The position numbers were made by a program, and so were the translations under genes. The notes beneath the pieces were generated by a model. The model worked only from the letters and a program-made list of their open reading frames with translations. It was not told where the DNA came from and made no database searches. A DNA stretch of 64,000 bases from contig NC_014313.1 in assembly GCF_000143145.1 (NCBI RefSeq), positions 1,798,001-1,862,000 on the forward strand. The letters run 5' to 3'. Of the stretch, positions 1 to 8,316 are shown piece by piece. Origin of the DNA: Hyphomicrobium denitrificans ATCC 51888. GTDB taxonomy: Bacteria; Pseudomonadota; Alphaproteobacteria; Rhizobiales; Hyphomicrobiaceae. The number at the start of each line of letters is the position of its first letter. Within the stretch, counting starts at the first letter, position 1.

Positions 1-264
1 GTAAACGAGCGCGATATTTGCGCTGTGCACGTTTCGCCGCTTCGATTTCGTCTCAAACTTTCTCGCGTACGTCTGCAGGCCAATGCCGGTGCATATCGTC
101 AACGAACAGATGGTCCAGACAAGTAGCCAGCCGAAAGGAATAGCGCCCACGAACGCGATGAACGCAATCACGGCGTTGATCGCGTACCCGATCATCGCGA
201 ACGTCGTTGTGCGCGCGATGCTCGTCATCTGCTCTTTGTAGACGCGGAGCCTAATGAGATGCAT
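1..264 (-). CDS. Membrane protein, N-terminal part (runs off window edge)
   Basis: An open frame starts at an ATG at 264 and runs without a stop for 88 codons to the window edge, so only the N-terminus is present. It begins MHLIRLRVYKEQM and has two hydrophobic segments at about residues 22-42 and 46-63, followed by a basic stretch. Two membrane helices after a short charged lead suit a membrane-anchored signalling protein such as a diguanylate cyclase or histidine kinase, but the output domain lies outside the window, so this is inference. The start overlaps the 3' end of the Hpt-like gene by 14 bases, which suggests co-transcription and coupling. Confidence 0.6.
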   Translation of the reverse strand, partial: MHLIRLRVYKEQMTSIARTTTFAMIGYAINAVIAFIAFVGAIPFGWLLVWTICSLTICTGIGLQTYARKFETKSKRRNVHSANIALVY

Positions 265-628
265 GGCGCAGATAATCTTCGATAGCATGAATTGCGCGGC
301 CACCGGCATCGACGACGGCTGCTGAAAGGTCAGAGTCATACGGCGCATCTGGATCGTACCGGAGCTGATAGACCAATCGCTCGCTGGCAAGCGCAAGCTC
401 TAGAAGGCCAAGCGTTTCAGCAGTCGTCGAGAGATCATGAAGAACCTTGAACTGCGCAGCAGGTGACGCGTCCTTGCATTTCTCGAATTCGTACAGCCGG
501 TCGCGCAGCACGTCCTGAAAGTCGCCAATGATATCGAGCGCTGCAGACGTACCGATCGACTTTCGCATATCCGACAATCGTCGAGTATCGATGAGGGTTG
601 CTGTAGATGTTCCGCCAAATACAGGCAT
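251..628 (-). CDS. Hpt-like (histidine phosphotransfer) domain protein
   Basis: This 125-residue, probably all-helical protein carries LHDLSTTAETLGL around His64, which lines up with the Hpt signature HxLKGxAxxLG. The Lys and Gly after the His are replaced by Ser and Thr. Hpt proteins relay phosphate between a hybrid kinase and a response regulator. If His64 is still phosphorylated this would be a free phosphotransfer module; if not, a degenerate docking protein. It overlaps the start of a two-helix membrane protein by 14 bases, so the two probably form a signalling operon. Family assignment rests only on this motif and the size. Confidence 0.5.
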   Translation of the reverse strand: MPVFGGTSTATLIDTRRLSDMRKSIGTSAALDIIGDFQDVLRDRLYEFEKCKDASPAAQFKVLHDLSTTAETLGLLELALASERLVYQLRYDPDAPYDSDLSAAVVDAGGRAIHAIEDYLRHASH

Positions 629-672
629 GTCTCGATCAAAAATTCATCGGGTTACAAATCTAGCGCTATATT

Positions 673-692
673 GGGGTATCCTGTCTTACCCC
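673..692. promoter_or_regulatory. Inverted repeat upstream of the Hpt-like gene
   Basis: GGGGTA, 8 bases, then TACCCC form a perfect inverted repeat about 45-65 bases upstream of the Hpt-like ATG at 628. The position suits an operator for a dimeric regulator. No regulator is identified. Confidence 0.3.
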
Positions 693-904
693 TGAATTAA
701 TCCGCACGCGGTCGCCGGCGACGAGCCATCGCTTCCTGCCCTAAAGTCGCAGGCTGGAGCCTTTGTTCCGGCGTTACAACGCGGCCATACGATCGCGGCA
801 AGCCCCATTATTCGAGGCGTTTTTCAGGTGCTGACGATGTGAAATGAATTGTTAGCTATGATCGTAAATGCGGGGCCACGCACACGATCGGCGGGCGGAT
901 GTCG
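693..904. other. Intergenic stretch without convincing gene
   Basis: No reading frame with a good ribosome-binding site, codon bias or recognisable product is seen here. Together with the doubtful ORF that follows, this makes about 740 bases of poorly coding DNA between the Hpt-like gene and enolase. No RNA gene or terminator was recognised. Confidence 0.4.
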
Positions 905-1294
905 TCAGGATTTGTTCCGCCTGGCGACTAGTTTATCGGAGCCTGGGTGCCGGGTCTCAATCAATTTCCGTCCGACCCGAACCGTGTACCAAACGGCGAA
1001 GAATGGCGATGCCAGCAGGAGAACAGTGGCGTCCGACGTAAGACGGATACCGCGCACGACGACACGCGTGACGAGCGTTCTCGGACGCGGACCGTATTCA
1101 TACGGCAATGCAGAAGTCTGAGGCAGTGGTGAACTCTGTTCCTCCCGATTTGCAACGGGAGCCGGGCGGCGCGCGACCGCAGATGACAACACGCGCCGTT
1201 TTGACGCCGCGAAACTGCGCGCGCGTTTTTTGAAGAGCGTTCGTTTTTGTGAGAGAGCGCTCGAACTCCGGGGCTTTACGCTTGACTGACCCAC
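905..1294 (-). CDS. Possible small membrane protein (doubtful)
   Basis: This open frame of 129 codons, GTG start, lies downstream of enolase on the same strand. The first 60 residues are basic and low-complexity. Near the C-terminus there is one hydrophobic segment (TVLLLASPFFAVWYTV, about residues 90-105) followed by a basic tail. Third-position G+C in the C-terminal part is lower than in neighbouring genes, so the frame may be chance or recently acquired DNA. I do not recognise the family and list it because the hydrophobic segment is clean and the strand fits an eno operon. Confidence 0.3.
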   Translation of the reverse strand: MGQSSVKPRSSSALSQKRTLFKKRARSFAASKRRVLSSAVARRPAPVANREEQSSPLPQTSALPYEYGPRPRTLVTRVVVRGIRLTSDATVLLLASPFFAVWYTVRVGRKLIETRHPGSDKLVARRNKS

Positions 1295-1381
1295 AACATC
1301 CCCGTTCCGTTCCGTCGTCGAAGCGCAAACGCGCCCTCGACGATCCTGGTTCCGCGAGATGTCTTTTTTGCGGCCTTCTTC

Positions 1382-2737
<1,356 letters not shown>

Positions 2738-2813
2738 CTATTACTACAGGAGCAAAGTCCTGCCGGGCGATGTCTCCCTACCCGAACGGCTAGTTAACTG
2801 AAAGGCGGAGCGT

Positions 2814-3173
2814 ATGGCGGAAGCGAAAACCTGGACGGGCGGCTGCCACTGTGGCCTGGTTCGCTACGAGGTCGAATCGGATCTTGCAAGCCTGGTCACC
2901 TGCAACTGTTCCATTTGCCAGAAGCGCGGATCGATCCTGACATTCGTGCCACTCGCCAAGTTTCGGCTGTTGTCGGGCCGTGAGGCGCTGACGGACTACC
3001 AGTTCAACAAGCATATCATTCATCACCTGTTTTGCTCGACCTGCGGCGTTGCTTCGTTCGCGGAGGGCGACAATCCGAACGGAGGCCCAATGGTCGCCGT
3101 CAACGTGCGCTGTCTCGACGGCGTCGATGTCACTGCAATGACGCCAACCCAATTCGACGGAAGAAGTCTCTAG
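2814..3173 (+). CDS. GFA (CENP-V/glutathione-dependent formaldehyde-activating) family protein
   Basis: A 119-residue zinc-binding protein of the GFA fold. The cysteines are arranged as in the family: GGCHCG near residue 10, CNCSICQKRG near 31, and CSTCGVASF near 74. Family members include the bacterial formaldehyde-activating enzyme Gfa, but most are uncharacterised, so no substrate can be assigned. A GGAG ribosome site lies just before the ATG. The stop codon is 3 bases before the GTG of queC, so the two genes are probably co-transcribed, without evidence of a shared pathway. Confidence 0.85.
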   Translation: MAEAKTWTGGCHCGLVRYEVESDLASLVTCNCSICQKRGSILTFVPLAKFRLLSGREALTDYQFNKHIIHHLFCSTCGVASFAEGDNPNGGPMVAVNVRCLDGVDVTAMTPTQFDGRSL

Positions 3174-3176
3174 ACC

Positions 3177-3875
3177 GTGCCCCAAACGTCTGCCCTCGTC
3201 CTTTTTTCAGGCGGCCAGGATTCGACCGTTTGTCTCGCCTGGGCGCTCGACCGCTACGAACGTGTCGAAACCGTCGGGTTCACCTATGGCCAGCGCCATG
3301 CCGTCGAACTGGCGCAGCGGCCGGTCATCCGGTCCAAGCTTGCGAACCTCAGCGGCGGATCGAAGCTCGGCGACGACGCCGTGCTCGATCTTCCGGCGCT
3401 GCAGAGCATCAGCGACACGGCGCTGACGCGCGAAACCGAGATCACCTTCGCCGCGACGGGGTTGCCAACAACGTTCGTTCCAGGGCGCAATCTCTTGTTT
3501 CTCACCTACGCGGCGGCACTGGCGTATCGCCGGGGCATCGGGACGCTCGTCGGCGGCATGTGCGAGACGGATTTTTCCGGCTACCCAGATTGCCGGAATG
3601 CGACCGTCCAAGCGCTGGCGCAAGCGCTGTCGCTCGGGCTCGATACGCATCTCGAAATCGAGACACCGCTGATGTTCATCGACAAGGCGGCGACGTGGGA
3701 TCTCGCGGACAAGCTCGGCGGGAAAGCCCTTGTCGATCTGATCGTCGAAGATACGCACACGTGCTATCTCGGCGATCGTTCGCATCGCCATGCGTGGGGA
3801 TATGGTTGCGGAACTTGTCCGGCTTGCGAGCTTCGCGCCAAGGGATGGAATGAATGGCAGGCTCGGACGACCTGA
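3177..3875 (+). CDS. queC: 7-cyano-7-deazaguanine (preQ0) synthase QueC
   Basis: QueC converts 7-carboxy-7-deazaguanine to preQ0 using ATP and ammonia, in the cytoplasmic route to queuosine. The 232-residue protein has the ATP pyrophosphatase loop [12 protein letters not shown] at about residues 10-21 and a C-terminal zinc site formed by Cys196, Cys211, Cys214 and Cys217 (CYLGD ... CGTCPAC). Translation starts at GTG, giving [10 protein letters not shown], only 3 bases after the upstream stop. Its 3' end overlaps the next small gene by 22 bases. The pathway partners queE, queD and queF lie within 4 kb downstream on the same strand. Confidence 0.96.
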   Translation: MPQTSALVLFSGGQDSTVCLAWALDRYERVETVGFTYGQRHAVELAQRPVIRSKLANLSGGSKLGDDAVLDLPALQSISDTALTRETEITFAATGLPTTFVPGRNLLFLTYAAALAYRRGIGTLVGGMCETDFSGYPDCRNATVQALAQALSLGLDTHLEIETPLMFIDKAATWDLADKLGGKALVDLIVEDTHTCYLGDRSHRHAWGYGCGTCPACELRAKGWNEWQARTT

Positions 3876-4099
3876 AGCGCGGCGTCGAGTTGGCGCTCAA
3901 TGGCGATTGGGAGGGCGCACACGCCATCGCGCAGCAGAGCGAGAGCGATCCGGACTTCTGCTGGCTGCACGCCTGCCTGCACAAGATCGAAGGCGATCCA
4001 AACAACAGCCGCTACTGGTACGTCAAGGCGGGGCGGCGGTTCGAGGATTTCAGCGAAACCGGCGACGAGTTGCGCGCACTTCTTGCGTCGCTCGCCTGA
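3854..4099 (+). CDS. Conserved hypothetical 81-residue protein overlapping queC
   Basis: A small acidic, helical-looking soluble protein that starts inside the last 22 bases of queC, so its translation is probably coupled to it. It has [17 protein letters not shown] near the N-terminus and [20 protein letters not shown] in the middle, a pattern suggesting a short TPR-like pair of helices. I recognise it only as an uncharacterised alphaproteobacterial protein. There is no signal peptide or membrane segment. Overlap with queC may reflect only genome compaction, so no queuosine role is assigned. Confidence 0.75.
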   Translation: MAGSDDLKRGVELALNGDWEGAHAIAQQSESDPDFCWLHACLHKIEGDPNNSRYWYVKAGRRFEDFSETGDELRALLASLA

Positions 4100-4105
4100 G
4101 AGAAA

Positions 4106-4591
4106 TCAGAACTCGAAGATGAGGCACGTCGTCGTGGCGTGCGCGAGCAGTTTGCCGTTGGCATCCGTCAGGCGGCCTTCCGCCGCCGCGCCGCGCCGAC
4201 CTCGGCTCAACAGCGTTCCTTCGGCGCGGACGATGCCGGTTTCCTTCGTCACAGGGCGCAACAACGAGACCTTGAATTCCATTGTCGTAAAACCGGTGCC
4301 CTTGGGCAGCGCGGAGAGCACGGCGCAGGCCATGCACGAGTCTAGCAGCGTCGCGGTATATCCGGCGTGCACGGTACCGATCGCATTGTAGTGCTCGAAC
4401 ACGGGTGTCGAGACGAACACGGCGCGCCCCTGCTCCACCTCGGCGAGTTCTAGGCCGAGCGTCTTCGCGATCGGCATGCCCGGCAACTCGCCGCGCTGCA
4501 TTTTCTGCAAGTATTCGAGGCCCGTCATCGAGGCGAGCAACTCGGGGCTAACAATGACTGTCGAAACGTCGGGGGGCTGGCTTGCTGTCAT
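4106..4591 (-). CDS. PaaI-type hotdog-fold thioesterase
   Basis: A 161-residue hotdog-fold acyl-CoA thioesterase of the PaaI/YigI type. The N-terminal 60 residues precede the core motif HAGYTATLLDSCMACAV, whose His-x-Gly and Asp sit where PaaI enzymes bind and cleave the thioester. The C-terminal strand set ends in LAHATTTCLIFEF. Such enzymes hydrolyse short-chain or aromatic acyl-CoAs, but the substrate cannot be read from sequence. It lies convergent to the small gene after queC with only 6 bases between stops, which leaves no room for a separate terminator. Confidence 0.85.
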   Translation of the reverse strand: MTASQPPDVSTVIVSPELLASMTGLEYLQKMQRGELPGMPIAKTLGLELAEVEQGRAVFVSTPVFEHYNAIGTVHAGYTATLLDSCMACAVLSALPKGTGFTTMEFKVSLLRPVTKETGIVRAEGTLLSRGRRGAAAEGRLTDANGKLLAHATTTCLIFEF

Positions 4592-4922
4592 GGCGGCCGT
4601 TCATGGCTTGCTTAGGAAAAACGCGCAACCGGCAGCGGATACGCAGCGCGAGATTCACGGCTCCGGTGCTTCGTGTCCACCCTTAACTTGGCCCGGGCAA
4701 AGGAACCGCAGGTCCACACGCTTCATACCGCTGAAGCAAAGCGCCGTGGGCCAGAATCGCGGCAGCCGAGGTGAGACAACCCATCTCGTCGGCTTTGATT
4801 CCTCGCAAATGGCGTTGCGAACGATCCGGCTATGCTCGCCGACACGCTCTCCAGCGATATAGCCATTTGGAAATTTGACGCTGGGCCGACGGCGGCGCCG
4901 CGCCGCATTTGCAGGAAACGCA
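4592..4922. other. Intergenic region between thioesterase and radical SAM genes
   Basis: These 331 bases separate two divergently transcribed genes and should hold both promoters. Frames here lack ribosome sites and look like chance. The only clear signal is the GCAGGAAACGCA ribosome site just before 4923. Confidence 0.4.
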
Positions 4923-5951
4923 ATGGATTTTTCCGAACTGATCGCACAGGTGACGAGGCCTGACCCTCCGAAGGAGCTTGCGTTGCAACTGTTGCAGCGT
5001 TCGCGCGAACCGGCGCTCGCGTTGCAGCTCTTCGCCGCCGCGTCGAAGATCCGCGACGAGACGATGGGCAAAACGCTGTGGTGGTCGGCCGGTATCTCGT
5101 CGATGATGCCCTGCCGGGTCGAGCCGCTCTGCACATACTGCACTTATTTCACGGTCAAGTCGTTTCCGCTCGATGAGCTGGTTGCGTCGGTGAAGGCGAT
5201 CGAAGACCTCGGAATCCGTCATCTGCATCTTTCCGGCGGCACCGATCTCGCAGGCTACGACAACGAACTCTGCGAAGCCGTCAATGCGATCCGCGACGTC
5301 TCGTCGATCGAGATCGAAATCAATCTCGGGCCATCGCTGACGCGAAACGGCGTGCGGCGGTTAAAGCAGCTCGGCGTCGCCAGCATTACGAGTTCGCTGG
5401 AAACGTTCAATCCCGAGATCTTCGCCAAGGCAAAACCTGGCGACAGCCTGGACGCCAGGAAGGCATTGATCGAGATGTGTCAGGACGAGGGGATGCCCGT
5501 GCGCAGCATGATCCTCGTCGGTCTCGGCGAAAGCGAGGCGGACCGGATCGACCATCTCTATTGGCTGCTGCAATTCCCTCGACTCTATCATCTGCGCTTC
5601 TCGCGCTTCATGCCTTATCGAGGCACGTCATGGGAGGACCACCCGCGCTGCTCGCCCTGGGAGGTCGCACGCCTCGTTGCGGTGGCGCGCCTCCTGATGC
5701 CGCATGTCGACCTTGGCCTCGCCGCCGGCAACAGCCCCGACGACATCCCGCTCTGGTATGCCGCGGGCGGCGGCAATCAGGTGCTCGGCGCGTCCGTCTC
5801 CATGCGCCAGGGCAGAGTGAAGGCCCAGCCGGGAGAGACCGTCATTCCGGTGACGGATCGGGTATCGCTGGTCAGCCGCATGGGGCACATCGAGCAGTTC
5901 GTTCGCGGTCTTGGCCGGGATATCGGCTCGGCGGCTCCGCAACTGCGCTAA
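4923..5951 (+). CDS. Radical SAM protein of the BioB/HydE/HmdB type with a CX5CX2C motif
   Basis: A 342-residue TIM-barrel radical SAM protein. The iron-sulfur ligands are Cys64, Cys70 and Cys73 (CRVEPLCTYC), a CX5CX2C spacing instead of the usual CX3CX2C. That spacing is described for HmdB, the enzyme of the Hmd hydrogenase cofactor pathway, which belongs to the biotin-synthase-like group. LHLSGGTD follows as the SAM-binding GGE-like motif, and the C-terminal third resembles the BATS region of BioB and HydE. I chose the ATG at 4923 because AGGAA lies 5 bases upstream; an upstream TTG would add 16 basic residues. It sits between queC and queE, but its substrate is unknown. Confidence 0.8.
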   Translation: MDFSELIAQVTRPDPPKELALQLLQRSREPALALQLFAAASKIRDETMGKTLWWSAGISSMMPCRVEPLCTYCTYFTVKSFPLDELVASVKAIEDLGIRHLHLSGGTDLAGYDNELCEAVNAIRDVSSIEIEINLGPSLTRNGVRRLKQLGVASITSSLETFNPEIFAKAKPGDSLDARKALIEMCQDEGMPVRSMILVGLGESEADRIDHLYWLLQFPRLYHLRFSRFMPYRGTSWEDHPRCSPWEVARLVAVARLLMPHVDLGLAAGNSPDDIPLWYAAGGGNQVLGASVSMRQGRVKAQPGETVIPVTDRVSLVSRMGHIEQFVRGLGRDIGSAAPQLR

Positions 5952-6005
5952 GCCTCGGTGGTCTCGAAGCCTGCGACCTTAACTTGACTTGGCACACGGC
6001 GGCCC

Positions 6006-6040
6006 TAGAGCCTTTCCGAGGGAACCGCGGAAAGGCTCTA
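6006..6040. repeat. 13-bp perfect hairpin between radical SAM gene and queE
   Basis: TAGAGCCTTTCCG and its exact complement are separated by 9 bases. The hairpin begins 54 bases after the radical SAM stop. It lacks a T-run, so it may be a mobile palindromic unit or a weak attenuator rather than a standard terminator. Confidence 0.6.
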
Positions 6041-6055
6041 GCTCCTAGTGTTGTC

Positions 6056-6098
6056 GTGCTTCTGGTCGGAAAACCGGTTCCCACTTTTCCGGAAGCAC
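6056..6098. repeat. REP-like palindromic element with AAAACCGGTTCCCACTTTTCC core
   Basis: The outer arms GTGCTTC and GAAGCAC and the inner arms CGGAAAA and TTTTCCG pair around ACCGGTTCCCAC. From memory, this core matches a short intergenic palindrome present in many copies in Hyphomicrobiales genomes. It lies 15 bases upstream of the queE start codon, so it would be transcribed in the queE leader. Confidence 0.65.
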
Positions 6099-6113
6099 TC
6101 CAGGTATCGCGCC

Positions 6114-6740
6114 ATGTATGCCGTCAAAGAAATTTTCTACACGCTGCAGGGCGAAGGCACGAACGCCGGGCGGCCGGCGGTTTTCTGTCGCTTCGCGGGC
6201 TGCAACCTGTGGACCGGCCGCGAGGTCGACCGCGCCAAGGCCGTCTGCCAGTTCTGCGATACGGACTTCGTCGGCACCGATGGCGAGGGCGGCGGGCGCT
6301 TCCGAACGGCAGACGATCTGGCGCGGGCGTGCCGGGCCGCGTGCGGTTCCGATGGTGACATGCTTGTCGTTCTGACGGGCGGCGAACCCATGCTGCAAGT
6401 CGACCAGGAACTGGTCGACGCCCTGCACGCGCGCGGCTTCACGATCGCCATCGAAACGAACGGCACGCTGCCCGTGCTCGAGACGATCGACTGGATCTGC
6501 GTGTCGCCGAAAGCCGGTTCGCAACTTCAGCAGAAGCACGGCCACGAGTTGAAGCTGGTCTATCCGCAGGAGGGTGTCGATCCGGCGGACTATGCCGATC
6601 TCGCCTTCCAAACCCGTTTTCTGCAACCGATGGACGGGGCGACGCGCGAAGCCAACACGCAGGCGGCCGTCGCTTATTGCAAAGCGAACCCTGGGTGGCG
6701 GCTATCGCTTCAGACCCATAAACTGCTCGGAATTCCTTAA
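6114..6740 (+). CDS. queE: 7-carboxy-7-deazaguanine synthase QueE (radical SAM)
   Basis: QueE rearranges 6-carboxytetrahydropterin to 7-carboxy-7-deazaguanine, the ring contraction that makes the deazapurine. The protein has 208 residues. The start MYAVKEIFYTLQGEG is the normal family N-terminus; an upstream in-frame extension to 6048 runs through a palindromic repeat and is rejected. Cys30, Cys45 and Cys48 form the CX14CX2C motif typical of proteobacterial QueE (family knowledge), and LTGGEP follows as the SAM-binding motif. It lies downstream of the CX5CX2C radical SAM gene and 86 bases before queD. Confidence 0.96.
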   Translation: MYAVKEIFYTLQGEGTNAGRPAVFCRFAGCNLWTGREVDRAKAVCQFCDTDFVGTDGEGGGRFRTADDLARACRAACGSDGDMLVVLTGGEPMLQVDQELVDALHARGFTIAIETNGTLPVLETIDWICVSPKAGSQLQQKHGHELKLVYPQEGVDPADYADLAFQTRFLQPMDGATREANTQAAVAYCKANPGWRLSLQTHKLLGIP

Positions 6741-6826
6741 TTTAACGCCTTTCCGCGCCAGCTTGCCGCGAACGCGGCCGACCGCGCGGGGTGGCGCGGC
6801 CCGGCGAAATCCCCTATTTCAGCGCG

Positions 6827-7213
6827 ATGCAGATCTACAAAGACTTCAGGTTCGAGGCGGCGCACTTTCTGCCCTCCGCAGCGCCGGGCACGCCGAATGC
6901 GCGCGTGCACGGGCACTCGTTCCGCGCTCGCGTCGTCGTCGAGGGCGAGCCCGGCCGCGACACGGGCTACATCTTCCATTTCGATGAGCTGTCGTCGGCA
7001 TTGCGCGAGACAGAGGAAGACCTCGATCACCGCATGCTGAACGACATCGAAGGCTTGAGCGCACCGACGCTCGAACGCATCGCAATGTGGATCTGGAACC
7101 GCTTATCGAACCGCGTGCCGGGTCTCGTTCAAGTCGAAGTGCATCGCGACAGCTGCAATGAGGGCTGCGTTTATCGCGGGCCTTCGCGCTCAACTCAACT
7201 CGCGGCGGAGTAA
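6827..7213 (+). CDS. queD: 6-carboxytetrahydropterin synthase-like protein QueD, catalytic Cys replaced
   Basis: QueD makes 6-carboxytetrahydropterin from dihydroneopterin triphosphate, the product of FolE. This 128-residue protein has the three zinc ligands His13, His28 and His30 (FEAAHFLP and RVHGHSF), the LDHRMLND motif and the C-terminal CNEGCVYRG typical of QueD. The catalytic Cys that precedes the HGH motif in E. coli QueD (Cys27) aligns here with Asn24. Either a QueD subgroup uses another residue or activity has changed; its position between queE and queF argues for a queuosine role. The ATG at 6827 gives the standard N-terminus; a GTG at 6791 would add 12 residues. No strong ribosome site is visible. 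Confidence 0.88.
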   Translation: MQIYKDFRFEAAHFLPSAAPGTPNARVHGHSFRARVVVEGEPGRDTGYIFHFDELSSALRETEEDLDHRMLNDIEGLSAPTLERIAMWIWNRLSNRVPGLVQVEVHRDSCNEGCVYRGPSRSTQLAAE

Positions 7214-7218
7214 CGACG

Positions 7219-7677
7219 ATGGCTCGCAAGCCGCAGGTGAAACAGCTTGGCCGCAATGTCAGTCTGCCGCGCGATCCGGACGAAGCGGAGCTCGAACGCG
7301 TCGCAAATCCGCACGCCGACACGCATTACGCGGCGAGATTTACGGCGCCCGAGTTCACGTCGTTATGTCCGGTGACGGGTCAGCCGGACTTCGCGCATCT
7401 GGTCATCGACTACGTTCCGAATGCGTGGCTCGTCGAGAGCAAATCGCTGAAGCTCTATCTCGCGTCGTTTCGCAATCATGGGGCATTTCACGAGGATTGC
7501 ACCGTGGCGATCGGTAAGCGCATCGCGGCGCTGATCGAACCGCATTATCTCAGGATCGGGGGATACTGGTATCCGCGCGGCGGCATTCCGATCGACGTAT
7601 TTTGGCAGACGGGCACGCTTCCCAAAGATGTCTGGCTTCCCGATCAAGGCGTCCAAACGTACAGAGGACGAGGCTGA
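7219..7677 (+). CDS. queF: NADPH-dependent preQ0 reductase QueF (short type)
   Basis: QueF reduces the nitrile of preQ0 to the aminomethyl group of preQ1, which Tgt then inserts into tRNA. The 152-residue length marks the short (unimodal) form. The catalytic Cys50 is in [13 protein letters not shown] with Asp57 nearby, and the NADPH/substrate motif [16 protein letters not shown] follows from Glu73. It starts 5 bases after the queD stop with a GGAG site upstream. With queC, queE and queD it completes the route from FolE product to preQ1 within this window. The stop codon lies in the loop of a hairpin. Confidence 0.96.
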   Translation: MARKPQVKQLGRNVSLPRDPDEAELERVANPHADTHYAARFTAPEFTSLCPVTGQPDFAHLVIDYVPNAWLVESKSLKLYLASFRNHGAFHEDCTVAIGKRIAALIEPHYLRIGGYWYPRGGIPIDVFWQTGTLPKDVWLPDQGVQTYRGRG

Positions 7678-7688
7678 GCCTCGTCCTC
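7664..7688. terminator. Hairpin between convergent queF and secreted-protein genes
   Basis: GAGGACGAGGC and GCCTCGTCCTC form a perfect 11-bp stem with the 3-base loop TGA, which is the queF stop codon. There is no T-run on either strand. The convergent arrangement suggests a two-way transcription block or 3'-end protection element. Confidence 0.5.
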
Positions 7689-7720
7689 CGCATAAATCCG
7701 TACGGATCAATCGCTACAGA

Positions 7721-8014
7721 TTATCTGTAGTAGCGGTGATGACGGTGATGACGGTAGTGGGGGCGATAGTAGTTGTTACGCCAGCCGTAACGACGGTAGC
7801 TGTAACCCCACGGGCGAGCATACCCGCGATGACGCCAGTTATGGCGATGGCGCCAATGGCGACGGCGGTACTGTGTTTTCTCCACCAGCGAGTTGCCGGC
7901 CTTCGCGCTCGACTGCAGAGCCGAGACGTTGCTGCCGATCGTGGCAGCTTGCGAGCCGGTGGCGGCAAAGCCGAAGCCTAATGCGAAGGCGACTGCCAAA
8001 AATAGTTTACGCAT
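7721..8014 (-). CDS. Small secreted His/Arg/Tyr-rich protein
   Basis: A 97-residue precursor with a clear signal peptide (MRKLFLAVAFALGFGFAATGSQA, cleavage near residue 23) and a short polar middle. The C-terminal half is built almost only of His, Arg, Tyr, Trp and Asn in patterns such as YRRRHWRHRHNW and HYRHHRHHRYYR. Similar low-complexity periplasmic proteins are common in Hyphomicrobiales and have no established role; metal or polyanion binding is conceivable from composition. The gene is convergent with queF, and a ribosome site (GGAG) precedes the ATG. Confidence 0.75.
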   Translation of the reverse strand: MRKLFLAVAFALGFGFAATGSQAATIGSNVSALQSSAKAGNSLVEKTQYRRRHWRHRHNWRHRGYARPWGYSYRRYGWRNNYYRPHYRHHRHHRYYR

Positions 8015-8316
8015 CGAATTCTCCTAAGCTGAGTGTGTCGTAAGATTTTGTCCGCCGAGCTTCAATTCGAATGCTCGTTGCGCAGCGAACAACTCCGCTT
8101 CTGTTGAACGCCGCAGCACGGTTTGCGCTGCAGGTTGTGTTCTAGGAGACGCCCGAGAACATGTTTGTTGAACTCATCAACGGGCGTCATCCGTCGGTCT
8201 TTCGTATCGCCGACAAAGATCCCGTCTTTGTGACGCGCGGTTGAACGACAGCTGAACGTATCTGCGACTTGAAGCGATAGGTGCGCCGGCAGATAGATAA
8301 TTTTCTGAGAAGCAAA
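8015..8316. other. Intergenic region with inverted repeats and a possible short ORF
   Basis: About 300 bases lie upstream of the secreted His/Arg/Tyr-rich gene. They hold an inverted repeat GACGCCCG/CGGGCGTC (8148-8155 and 8181-8188), a compact hairpin ACAAAGA-tcccg-TCTTTGT (8213-8231), and a 27-codon frame at 8161-8244 listed separately. No other gene is seen. Confidence 0.4.
8161..8244 (+). CDS. Possible 27-residue small protein
   Basis: An ATG preceded by AGGAG (11 bases upstream, rather far) opens a 27-codon frame encoding a short, mixed-charge peptide that starts MFVELINGRHPSVF and ends VTRG. The frame also spans two inverted repeats, which could instead mean an RNA structure. No family is recognised, and conservation is needed to accept it. 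Confidence 0.25.
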   Translation: MFVELINGRHPSVFRIADKDPVFVTRG

